Shown: positions 25,969 through 32,991 of the stretch, piece by piece | How the letters are laid out: every line of letters begins with the position of its first letter | Position numbering within the stretch: position 1 is the first letter of the stretch | Program-made: the position numbers and the translations under genes | NCBI GenBank assembly: GCA_017504465.1 | Contig: JAFVRE010000003.1 | Location: 1-48,215, forward strand | Source: Clostridia bacterium | GTDB taxonomy: Bacteria > Bacillota > Clostridia > Christensenellales > Borkfalkiaceae | Direction of reading: 5' to 3' | DNA: 48,215 nt | The notes under the pieces: model-generated | Seen by the model: the letters and a program-made list of their open reading frames with translations, nothing else | What the model was told of the DNA's origin: nothing | Database searches by the model: none

Positions 25969-26664
25969 ATGAACTACGTTACAGAAAAAAACAACAAGGT
26001 TTACGTAATGGGAGAAATCGTGAGCGACGCGATCTTTTCCCACGAGATTTACGGCGAAGGCTTTTACGAATTTTTCGTAAAAATCAATCGACTTTCAGGG
26101 CAAGCGGACGTCTTGCCGATCACGCTGTCTGAACGGCTTATTCAAGACGGTATGCTTGAAAAGGGAAAAACTATTTGCGCGGAAGGACAGTTTAGAAGTT
26201 ATAATAAACTCGAAAACGGAAAATCCCGGCTTATGCTCACGGTATTCGTTCGCGAACTTTTAAAGGAAATTCCCGATAGAAACCCGAATAATATTCTTTT
26301 AAGCGGATATATTTGCAAGCCGCCCGTCTATCGTACAACGCCCTTTAACCGCGAGATTGCGGACGTGCTCGTGGCGGTCAACCGCGCGTACAACAAGTCG
26401 GACTATATCCCCTGTATCGCATGGGGAAGAAACGCAAGATTCGTGAAAAACCTCGGCGTCGGGGATAGGGTTGCGATTTCAGGCAGAATCCAAAGCCGCG
26501 AATATCAAAAGCGCTACACGGACGACGACGTAAGAACGATGACGGCGTACGAAGTTTCGGTGTCAAAGCTTGCTACCTTTGAGGCGGGCGAAGAATTTGA
26601 TATTGAAACGGAATTTGATCTGTATTCTTTCAAATCAGAAGGTGCCTGTGACACTGTTGGGTAA
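25969..26664 (+). CDS. Single-stranded DNA-binding-like protein with two OB folds
   Basis: Two SSB-type OB domains lie in tandem. The first (about residues 1-105) has NKVYVMGEIVSDAIFSHEIYGEGFYEFFVKINR; the second (about 106-200) has NNILLSGYICKPPVYRTTPFNREIADVLVAVNR and SDYIPCIAWGRNARFVKNLGVGDRVAISGRIQSR, the canonical SSB block. ATG 25969 was chosen, GGAGG being 5 nt upstream; an upstream ATG at 25957 overlaps that site. The C-terminus ends ACDTVG and lacks the acidic DDDIPF-type tip used by SSB to recruit partners, so this is probably not the main SSB. Monocistronic. Confidence 0.8.
   Translation: MNYVTEKNNKVYVMGEIVSDAIFSHEIYGEGFYEFFVKINRLSGQADVLPITLSERLIQDGMLEKGKTICAEGQFRSYNKLENGKSRLMLTVFVRELLKEIPDRNPNNILLSGYICKPPVYRTTPFNREIADVLVAVNRAYNKSDYIPCIAWGRNARFVKNLGVGDRVAISGRIQSREYQKRYTDDDVRTMTAYEVSVSKLATFEAGEEFDIETEFDLYSFKSEGACDTVG
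26640..26660 (+). repeat. GGTGCCTGTGACAC motif at the end of the SSB-like gene
   Basis: GGTGCCTG and TGACAC resemble the GGTGCCTGNCAC small-repeat motif I associate with many Firmicutes genomes. It encodes the last residues of the SSB-like protein. Only one copy occurs in this window, so the call is tentative. Confidence 0.25.
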
Positions 26665-26790
26665 TTTGTTTTACGCAAACTAAAACTTTTTTGCTTTAAT
26701 ATTTATAAAAATTTAAAAAAACGTTCTGAACGGGTATTCCTTTCGCATATAATATGTTAGAAAACGGATTTTAGTGAAAGGAGAATAATT

Positions 26791-27597
26791 ATGAACGAAG
26801 AGATTGAATACGCTGAAATGCTGGAAATCCCCGTATCGACGGTGAATGTTATCCGCAAAAGCAAAACTCGCGCGCAAGCGCAAGAAACCGCGCTGAAAGA
26901 AGAAACCATTTCTCGCGTAAACGAGCGGTTTTCCACGCCCTACGCAACGTATGCCTCGGAGTTTTTTGAAAACTCGCAGTTGGATGAAAATCAAAATGAA
27001 GAGGGCATGTACGAGAACAATCAAAACGAAACGCGCCAAAAGCACCAAGATTTTGACAAAAAGCATATCCTTGGCGAGCGCATTTTAAAGGCGGAATTTA
27101 CCCTTGCCTGCGCCTTGTGTTTGGGGATATTTTTAACAAACGTATGGGTACAAGACAGCGCGATCAATACATTTTTCCGTTCAATCACTCCGCAAACGCA
27201 GGTCGCGGACGCGCGCAATTACACCGATTTTACCCTTTCGAGCATTTTAGGCGAAGGCTCGGACGCGGAAATGACGCTCTCCCCCACGGGTATTTTGACC
27301 TTCGTTGACGAAGGCTGCGTGTACCCTACGGCAGACGGCACCGTTTCTTCTGTTGTTAAGGGTGAAGACGGTAAATACACCGTGCAAATTGCGCACACGG
27401 AAAGTTTTTCGGGGGTAATCGTAGGGCTTGACTACGTCTATTACGAAGTTGGTCAAACGGTTAAACACAACGTACCGATCGGGTACTCTAAGGGCGAAAA
27501 CGAAGTGCAAGTCACTATGTATTCGGACGGTAACTTGTTAAACTGTTTTGCCGTAACCGAAGACAACGCGCTCTCTTGGATTTTGGACGCTGAGTGA
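26791..27597 (+). CDS. SpoIVFA-like membrane protein with degenerate LytM/M23 domain
   Basis: A 268-aa protein. A hydrophilic N-terminal region (about residues 1-98) is followed by one membrane helix (about 101-119) and an outside LytM-like domain (about 176-250: VYPTADGTVSSVV, VGLDYVYYEVGQTVKHNVPIG). The zinc residues of true M23 peptidases are not evident, as in SpoIVFA. It overlaps the following M50 protease gene by 4 nt, the order of spoIVFA-spoIVFB, where SpoIVFA holds and regulates the pro-sigma-K protease SpoIVFB. The assignment rests on architecture and context. A partial repeat copy at 27004 encodes GMYEN. Confidence 0.75.
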   Translation: MNEEIEYAEMLEIPVSTVNVIRKSKTRAQAQETALKEETISRVNERFSTPYATYASEFFENSQLDENQNEEGMYENNQNETRQKHQDFDKKHILGERILKAEFTLACALCLGIFLTNVWVQDSAINTFFRSITPQTQVADARNYTDFTLSSILGEGSDAEMTLSPTGILTFVDEGCVYPTADGTVSSVVKGEDGKYTVQIAHTESFSGVIVGLDYVYYEVGQTVKHNVPIGYSKGENEVQVTMYSDGNLLNCFAVTEDNALSWILDAE

Positions 27598-28601
27598 TAG
27601 AAAAAATCATGCAATCTATGACGTGGATAAAGTCGCGCTTGCGCGACTTTTTGCCTATGCGCGTGCTTTTGAGCGCAAAGCAAGCAAATGGGCAGGGCAG
27701 GTACGAGCCTAACGAAAAAATCGGCTTATCAATCCACCCCATGTTCTTTCTAATGGGGATATTTTATTGTTTTATAGGCCAACTGCCCATGTTTTTAATG
27801 AGCGTAATTGTGGCGATAGAACACGAGCTTGCGCACGCCCTTTCAGCGTCAAGGCTCGGATATCGTTTGAATAAAATCGTGCTTATGCCCTACGGAGCTG
27901 TTATAGACGGGGATTTAAAAGAAATTTCGCTAAAAGACGAGTTGTCTGTTGCGCTTGCCGGGCCCTTTTGTAATTTGATAACGGCAGGGGCGTTCGCGGC
28001 GCTTTGGTGGTTTTACCCCACCGCCTACGCCTATACGGATACAGCATGTTTTATTTCTTTGTCGATTGCGCTCGTTAATCTCATACCTGCCTACCCCCTT
28101 GACGGCGGACGTGTATTAAAATGCGTCATAACCGCTTGCCTTTTAGGGCGGGCCGAAAAGAAAAATTTAGGGGGAATACAAAACGCCGAAGAAAAAGCGG
28201 AGAAAATATGTCGAGCAATAGCTTTTTTTATTGTAGTGATACTCATAGCGTTTTTCGCGGCTTTATTTACTCGCGGGATAAAAAATTATACCCTTTTGGT
28301 TTTTGCGGTATTTTTAGGCGCGGGGAATTTTCCAAGTAGGCAAAACGCGGTGTATGCCAAAATAAATTTTTCACATCTTTCCGCGCTCGATCACGGCTTG
28401 GAGATCAGGCGAGTGGCGGTGTCGTTTGATACGAGGGTAAAGTCGGTTTTACGGTATTTGTGCAGGGGTAAGTATTTGATTTTAGAGGTTTATGATAAAA
28501 ATGAGAGATACAGGGGTGAGATACGCCAATCCGAGCTCGCTGAATTCTTCTCAAAGGCGTCGCTGTATGCGAAAATCGGCGAAATTCTAAAAAAGCAATA
28601 A
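27594..28601 (+). CDS. SpoIVFB-like site-2 (M50) intramembrane metalloprotease
   Basis: The zinc motif HELAH (residues 77-81) and the distal NLIPAYPLDGG (about residues 162-172) with several hydrophobic helices identify an M50B site-2 protease. The C-terminal 70 residues resemble the CBS-type regulatory domain of SpoIVFB, which cleaves pro-sigma-K in the mother cell. It starts at GTG 27594, overlapping the SpoIVFA-like stop (GTGA). The N-terminal stretch before the first helix contains GQGRYE (residues 33-38), encoded by a dispersed-repeat copy. Substrate assignment is inferred from family and synteny. Confidence 0.85.
   Translation: MIEKIMQSMTWIKSRLRDFLPMRVLLSAKQANGQGRYEPNEKIGLSIHPMFFLMGIFYCFIGQLPMFLMSVIVAIEHELAHALSASRLGYRLNKIVLMPYGAVIDGDLKEISLKDELSVALAGPFCNLITAGAFAALWWFYPTAYAYTDTACFISLSIALVNLIPAYPLDGGRVLKCVITACLLGRAEKKNLGGIQNAEEKAEKICRAIAFFIVVILIAFFAALFTRGIKNYTLLVFAVFLGAGNFPSRQNAVYAKINFSHLSALDHGLEIRRVAVSFDTRVKSVLRYLCRGKYLILEVYDKNERYRGEIRQSELAEFFSKASLYAKIGEILKKQ
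27694..27707 (+). repeat. Dispersed repeat, GGGGCAGGTACGAG form, inside the spoIVFB-like gene
   Basis: AGGGCAGGTACGAG is one base off consensus. It is read in frame as GQGRYE. Confidence 0.7.
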
Positions 28602-28649
28602 AAAATCTAATTAAAAGTTGAAAAACCCTAAAAAACGACGAGAAAATTC

Positions 28650-28679
28650 TTGCAAAATCGTGAAAGAATATGATATACT
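28650..28679 (+). promoter_or_regulatory. Sigma-A-type promoter for rng
   Basis: TTGCAA at 28650-28655, an 18-nt spacer and TATACT at 28674-28679, 46 nt before the start. This suggests rng can be expressed apart from the sporulation pair. Confidence 0.55.
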
Positions 28680-28725
28680 ATGAGAGCGTGGGTTCTTGGC
28701 GATTAAAGAAAACGGATAGTGACAC

Positions 28726-30234
28726 ATGAAGAAAGAATGGTTCTTCGATTGTTATTGCGGACGGCAGTTCGTCGCTTTGTTAGAGGACGATAAGCTGACC
28801 GAATTTTCATCGGAAAAAGAAAATGAAGGCGAGATCGTCGGAAATATTTACAAAGGCAGGGTAATGAATATCCTAACGGGTATGAACGCAGCGTTCGTTG
28901 CCTGCGGTTTGGATAAAAACTGTTATCTGTCTATGGACGAATCTTACGCAGATCCTTCTAAATATGAGGGCACCATGGGCGAGATGAACCCGACTTTACC
29001 CGATTTAAAGGTCGGAGACGAGATCCTTGTTCAAGTCACAAAACCGCCTCGCGGAAACAAGGGCGCAAAAGTGACCACCCGTCTTTCTATCGTCGGTAAA
29101 AACTTTATTTATTTGCCCACTACGGAGTTCGTCGGTATTTCAAGAAAAATCACGGACGAAAAAACTCGAGAACGTGTATTGTCAGTGACGGACAGACTTC
29201 GCGATAAAAAAGCAGGCGAAGGGGTAATTATCCGTACGCAAGCCCCCTTAACTCCGCCCCGCAAACTCAAAAAAGAATGGCAATTTTTGAAAAAGCTTTG
29301 GCAAGACCTTTTAGAGCGCGCAAAAAATGCGCCTGTTGGACAGGTTTTGCATAAAGACCTTGACTTGCCTCTGCGTGTAATCCGCGATAGCTTTGGCGAC
29401 GAACTCGTCGCTATTCACGTTGGGAATCAAGAGCTTTACGAACGCATTTTAAAGCTTATTCGGTTGCAAAAAGACATTCCCGAGCGCAAGCTTGTATTGT
29501 ATAAAGGCGAGCGCGCCATGTACCGAGAATATGGTATTTCAAAAATCGTTTACGATTCCGTACGCCCCACCGTTCCCCTTGATAACGGCGGATATATCGT
29601 AATCGACCAGACGGAAGCTATGACCGTCGTGGACGTGAATACGGGCAGCTACGTAGGTAATAAAAACCGTGAACAAACGGTGTTTGAAGTCAACGAGCAG
29701 GCGGCAATAGAAATTGCAAGACAAGTACGGCTCCGCAATATCGGCGGACTCGTCGTTGTGGACTTTATCGATATGTTGGAAGAAGAACACAAGGAAAAGA
29801 TCACGGAAATTTTACGGGAAAAACTTGCCTTGGATAAAGCGAAATGCAACGTTTTGCCTATGAGCGAGTTTTGCTTAACGCAATTTACGCGCAAGCGCGT
29901 AGGCAACGAATCGGCGTCGTTCTTAGTCAAGCCCTGTCAGCATTGCAAAGGCAACGGACACGTGCATAACGATTTCTTCGTCTTTGCGAAAATCCGCGCG
30001 GATATTTTGGATTTGTTTGCCAACGGCTTCAGCGCTGCAATCGTAGAATTAAACGAAGGGATTATGCGTAAAATTTTAGCGGAAGGCGTATTCACAGGCG
30101 AAGTGAAAGGCAGGTGGAAAGACAAGCGGGTATATTTAATCCCGCACCGCACATATAGCGAAGAGCACGTATCCGTACGCGGCGACAATTCGGAGATTTT
30201 AACCCTTCCCGACAACGCGAAAATTTTATATTGA
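28726..30234 (+). CDS. rng: Ribonuclease E/G family endoribonuclease (RNase G-like)
   Basis: Cleaves single-stranded A/U-rich RNA in mRNA decay and rRNA maturation. The S1 domain (GNIYKGRVMNILTGMNAAFVACG, about residues 38-62) precedes the DNase I-like catalytic core with VVDVNTGSYVG and GGLVVVDFIDM, giving the two metal-binding Asp. The zinc-link-type CQHCKGNG motif follows. Length 502 aa is RNase G-like, with no long RNase E scaffold tail. In many Clostridia rng directly precedes rplU; here accessory DNA intervenes. Confidence 0.95.
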   Translation: MKKEWFFDCYCGRQFVALLEDDKLTEFSSEKENEGEIVGNIYKGRVMNILTGMNAAFVACGLDKNCYLSMDESYADPSKYEGTMGEMNPTLPDLKVGDEILVQVTKPPRGNKGAKVTTRLSIVGKNFIYLPTTEFVGISRKITDEKTRERVLSVTDRLRDKKAGEGVIIRTQAPLTPPRKLKKEWQFLKKLWQDLLERAKNAPVGQVLHKDLDLPLRVIRDSFGDELVAIHVGNQELYERILKLIRLQKDIPERKLVLYKGERAMYREYGISKIVYDSVRPTVPLDNGGYIVIDQTEAMTVVDVNTGSYVGNKNREQTVFEVNEQAAIEIARQVRLRNIGGLVVVDFIDMLEEEHKEKITEILREKLALDKAKCNVLPMSEFCLTQFTRKRVGNESASFLVKPCQHCKGNGHVHNDFFVFAKIRADILDLFANGFSAAIVELNEGIMRKILAEGVFTGEVKGRWKDKRVYLIPHRTYSEEHVSVRGDNSEILTLPDNAKILY

Positions 30235-30247
30235 TTTTTTATAACGC

Positions 30248-30276
30248 AAAAACCGTAGGCGATTCCTACGGTTTTT
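30248..30276 (+). terminator. Terminator of rng
   Basis: AAAACCGTAGG and CCTACGGTTTT form a perfect 11-bp stem with a 5-nt loop and a T run. Confidence 0.85.
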
Positions 30277-30298
30277 ATCTTTGATTTTTAAAATGATA

Positions 30299-30327
30299 TT
30301 GACAATATGCCTAAATTGTGGTAATAT
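30299..30327 (+). promoter_or_regulatory. Sigma-A-type promoter at the start of the accessory insertion
   Basis: TTGACA at 30299-30304, a 17-nt spacer and TAATAT at 30322-30327. GAGGAGGG at 30334-30341 and ATG 30349 follow, but that reading frame closes after ten codons. Confidence 0.7.
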
Positions 30328-30348
30328 ATAGACGAGGAGGGTGCTCCA

Positions 30349-30755
30349 ATGTACAATTATATTTGTTTTATTATGGTATAAAAAGCAGTATTGATAATGA
30401 TGTGCCTGTGTTTATAACATCAACGGATTATTATTTTACGTATGATGATACGTTACCCTCAGTTTCTTCATCTTCTGGGAATCATACATTATCAATTGAT
30501 TATGCGCATAGCTGGGGGATTGCAAACGCGCATACGTTTGTTGGATACGGTTATGCTTATTATACAATTACTCAAGTGACAGAAAAGGAGGTATGGTCTC
30601 CAACTTGGAGTGATCCGTTTCGTACAGTTATAGAGTATTCAACGGAGGTTTTTACGGAAGAGTTTGTAAAAGTAGCAGATGGATGGGGCGGGAAACGGTA
30701 TTACAATTACTCGCAAAGCAATAAAACGGTTGCTTCCGTAAGAGTATATAAATAA
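30349..30755 (+). pseudogene. Remnant of a C39-like papain-fold peptidase gene
   Basis: A strong promoter and ribosome site lead into ATG 30349, giving MYNYICFIMV and a stop. In another frame an open reading frame runs to 30755 with IKSSIDNDVPVFITS, IANAHTFVGYGYAYY and VADGWGGKRYYNY. These match the C-terminal half of C39-like/papain-like exported peptidases: the segment before the catalytic His, the His itself (NAHTFVGYG) and the DGW...YYNY end. The catalytic Cys half is missing. A 5' deletion plus frameshift is the simplest reading. The open frame alone spans 30318-30755. Confidence 0.55.
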
Positions 30756-30766
30756 AGGAGAGATTC

Positions 30767-31351
30767 ATGAAAAAGATTCTTTCACTTTTCCTTTCTATAT
30801 TTTTTTCAATAATCTGTTTCGTTTCCTGCGGATGTCCGCGTGAAAGAAGCCTTTACGATGCGCCGAAAATTGCAATAGAAGAATTTGGAGCAGAAGAAAT
30901 AATTGTAATGACGTATTCCAGGTCGGCATATTCTTGGTTGTCGGACGCGTATGGGGTTAGCGATTTACACGAATGGTATGTTTTTGCTAAAAAGGACGGG
31001 AAAGAAATTTTGGTTATCGTGCCGTCGAATACTGATAAGCAACCCGTTTTAGCGGAATGGCCGCTTGACTATTCATTTGAGGAAATTAAAACAGCCTTGC
31101 AAGAATTTTTCGGAATTAAACTGGAATATTTCGCGCCTGATTATGGGTTTGATGATTTCCAAATCATTTTCGGTGAAGAAAAAATAAAAAATTGTTTATC
31201 GAGTTACTATGGTATTAACGAGCCCTTAGATATAGACAAAGAAATTATGATTGTTTGCAAACCAGACCTTTATAATTGTCAGGAACATTTCGTAATACAG
31301 TCTAACGGCGAATTGAAGATTTTTACGTACTCTATGGATGAAATTAAGTAA
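30767..31351 (+). CDS. Putative lipoprotein of unknown function
   Basis: A 194-aa protein with a lipoprotein signal peptide: KK at the start, a hydrophobic core (about residues 4-18) and lipobox FVSC with Cys21. AAAGGAG is 7 nt before the ATG. The mature domain is acidic, with WYVFAKKDGKEILVIVPSN in the middle. I do not recognise a family. It follows the peptidase remnant by 11 nt and is likely on the same transcript. This cassette looks A/T-richer than its core-gene neighbours, consistent with acquisition. Confidence 0.65.
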   Translation: MKKILSLFLSIFFSIICFVSCGCPRERSLYDAPKIAIEEFGAEEIIVMTYSRSAYSWLSDAYGVSDLHEWYVFAKKDGKEILVIVPSNTDKQPVLAEWPLDYSFEEIKTALQEFFGIKLEYFAPDYGFDDFQIIFGEEKIKNCLSSYYGINEPLDIDKEIMIVCKPDLYNCQEHFVIQSNGELKIFTYSMDEIK

Positions 31352-31367
31352 AATATAAAAAGACTTA

Positions 31368-31399
31368 TTCCCCGAACGGTATAAACTCCGTTCGGGGAA
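31368..31399. terminator. Strong terminator of the accessory unit
   Basis: TTCCCCGAACGG, an 8-nt loop and CCGTTCGGGGAA form a perfect 12-bp stem with a following T-rich stretch. Confidence 0.8.
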
Positions 31400-31416
31400 C
31401 TTTATCTTTGAACGTC

Positions 31417-31499
31417 CTATACAGGTACGAGATTAAAGAAATATACCCTACCCATGTGCGCGATGAATTAAAATAGCGCAACCATGTCCGAGATGAAGG
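31417..31499 (+). repeat. Three degenerate dispersed repeats in tandem
   Basis: ACAGGTACGAGATTAAAG at 31421, CTACCCATGTGCGCGATGAA at 31449 and CAACCATGTCCGAGATGAA at 31479 lie in the same orientation at about 30-nt steps. Both core forms and the ATGAA tail are recognisable. They separate the accessory cassette from the next gene. Confidence 0.6.
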
Positions 31500-31501
31500 G
31501 G

Positions 31502-31948
31502 TTAAAGATAGTTCTTTAACTTCTTCTCGTATTTTTCTTCAAGAGTGATGAGTTCTTTTAAAAGCTCGCAAATTTCTTCATCGGAGCATTCCGCTTTACT
31601 TTGAGTGGTTTTGAGCGAAGTGATGCCCATAACCGTACCTTGAATCATCATGTCTGCGATATGCGCTCTTGTGCCGTCCGTCAAAGTACTCATTTTAATC
31701 GAGCCCCACATCATCATTTTTTTCATGGGGTTGGGTTCTTTAAGTTCAATCCCGCGGTCTTTTGCGATTACGCAGGCCTTACTGCTGATTTTTTCGTAGC
31801 CTTCGTGTTGGGATTCGATTTCTTTTTTAAGGTCCTCGTCCTCTGTTTCGGGTAAGATGTTACAAATTGATTGAATGGCGAGTTGGCTATTTCTATAAAT
31901 TTCAGCGAGCACTTCCTCGTCTTTTTTGCATTGAACTTCGTTTTCCAT
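31502..31948 (-). CDS. Conserved helical protein of unknown function
   Basis: A 148-aa, almost all-helical protein. The opening LAEIYRNSQLAIQSICNILPETEDEDLKKEIESQ, central MKKMMMWGSIKMSTLTDGTRAHIADMMIQGTVMGI and closing EELITLEEKYEKKLKNYL resemble a Clostridia family of ferritin-like four-helix proteins that I recall without a name. No clear di-iron EXXH set is visible. AGGAGG is 6 nt before the ATG. It runs opposite to its neighbours, between the accessory cassette and rplU. Confidence 0.7.
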   Translation of the reverse strand: MENEVQCKKDEEVLAEIYRNSQLAIQSICNILPETEDEDLKKEIESQHEGYEKISSKACVIAKDRGIELKEPNPMKKMMMWGSIKMSTLTDGTRAHIADMMIQGTVMGITSLKTTQSKAECSDEEICELLKELITLEEKYEKKLKNYL

Positions 31949-32085
31949 AAAGTCCTCCTTAATACTTACTTAAAATTTAACCGAGCGTTTGAAACAATCG
32001 GCTTGTATGCAAGGATAGTATGGTCGATGAATACCAAAGATATGCTATTTTTCTTTAGAAATTTAGAAAACCGACGAAAAAACGC

Positions 32086-32115
32086 TTGACAATATCGCGT
32101 TTAGTTTGGTATAGT
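32086..32115 (+). promoter_or_regulatory. Promoter of rplU-rpmA
   Basis: TTGACA at 32086-32091, an 18-nt spacer and TATAGT at 32110-32115. Confidence 0.7.
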
Positions 32116-32120
32116 AATAG

Positions 32121-32209
32121 TCGAGCCGATAGAAACGGGCTTTTTTAAGCTGTCCTTTTTGGGCGCGCCTTGGGTTCTTCGAGACTGGAAAGAGGAGGTA
32201 AAAAAACGA
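32121..32209 (+). promoter_or_regulatory. rplU leader, candidate L21-type autoregulatory or attenuator RNA
   Basis: The transcript begins with an untranslated leader of about 90 nt. A short hairpin AGCC...GGCT (32124-32141) is directly followed by six Ts (32141-32146), like an attenuator; a G/C-rich segment with GGGCGCGCC follows. Firmicutes rplU genes often carry an L21 leader at this spot. I could not verify the conserved fold by eye. Confidence 0.35.
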
Positions 32210-32515
32210 ATGTACGCTATTATTGATAACGGGAATAAGCAATACAAGGTAGCTGAAGGCGATTTGGTTAAGCTTGAAAAACTTAACGCAAACGTTGGCG
32301 AAGAAGTATCTTTCAACGTGCTTATGGTATCCGACGAAAATGGTATCAAAACGGGTGCAGACGTTGCTAATGCGAAGGTAACCGCTACGGTCGTTAAGCA
32401 AGACAAGGCAAAGAAGATCATCGTCTTCAAGTATAAGCCTAAGAAGAACGAACGTAAAAAGCAAGGTCACAGACAACCCTTCACCGCAGTTAAAATCGAA
32501 AAAATCGTTCTTTAA
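32210..32515 (+). CDS. rplU: 50S ribosomal protein L21
   Basis: The 101-aa L21 begins [18 protein letters not shown] and ends with the basic [21 protein letters not shown], standard for the family. ATG 32210 was chosen: AGAGGAGG lies 11 nt upstream and homologues start at MYAII. An in-frame upstream extension to 32159 runs through the leader and is not real. Followed by rpmA after 73 nt, with no ysxB between. Confidence 0.97.
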   Translation: MYAIIDNGNKQYKVAEGDLVKLEKLNANVGEEVSFNVLMVSDENGIKTGADVANAKVTATVVKQDKAKKIIVFKYKPKKNERKKQGHRQPFTAVKIEKIVL

Positions 32516-32588
32516 TCGACGAAAGGTTTTCTGCAATGCTTGCGAAATTCGCAAGACGTTAAAAATTTGAGAATAAGGAGAAATAAAA

Positions 32589-32870
32589 ATGATTTTCATC
32601 AGTTTATTCGCTCATAAAAAAGGTACCGGTTCTTCCCACAACGGAAGAGACAGCGAAGCCAAAAGACTTGGCGTAAAACGCAGCGACGGTCAGTCTGTAC
32701 TTGCGGGCAACATTCTCGTTCGTCAAAGAGGAACGAAAATTCACCCCGGTACGAACGTAGGTATCGGCAAAGACGATACGTTGTTCGCTTTGGTTGATGG
32801 CGTTGTCAGATACGAAAGAATGGGCAAAGACAAGAAAAAGGCAAGCGTTTACGAAGTTGCCGCTAACTAA
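32589..32870 (+). CDS. rpmA: 50S ribosomal protein L27
   Basis: The 93-aa L27 has [23 protein letters not shown], a lysine-rich N-terminus that reaches the peptidyl-transferase centre. It is preceded by MIFISLFA, an extension like that of Firmicutes L27, which the Prp (YsxB) protease cleaves after Phe in L-Q-x-F/A-type sites. Here the glutamine is absent, and no prp gene lies between rplU and rpmA. AAGGAG is 8 nt before the ATG. Confidence 0.97.
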   Translation: MIFISLFAHKKGTGSSHNGRDSEAKRLGVKRSDGQSVLAGNILVRQRGTKIHPGTNVGIGKDDTLFALVDGVVRYERMGKDKKKASVYEVAAN

Positions 32871-32880
32871 TTAAATGAAT

Positions 32881-32910
32881 AAAAGCCTCGCTTCAAGCGA
32901 GGCTTTTTTA
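32881..32910 (+). terminator. Terminator of rplU-rpmA
   Basis: AAAAGCCTCGCT, a TC loop region and AAGCGAGGCTTTTTT form a strong stem with a T run. Confidence 0.85.
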
Positions 32911-32991
32911 TGCTCTAAATGAAATTTATCTCAACCAAGTCCGTTCGTTCCGCCCGTTCATAATCCATATAGAGTGGATTGATTCGTGGGG

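Noticed and set aside
28082..28104. CTCATACCTGCCTACCCCC in the spoIVFB-like gene as a dispersed repeat
   Set aside because: It encodes the conserved M50 motif NLIPAYPLDGG, so the resemblance is explained by protein constraint.
32063..32599. 178-codon open frame on the minus strand
   Set aside because: Antisense to rplU and its leader; Phe/Leu-rich composition of a shadow frame.
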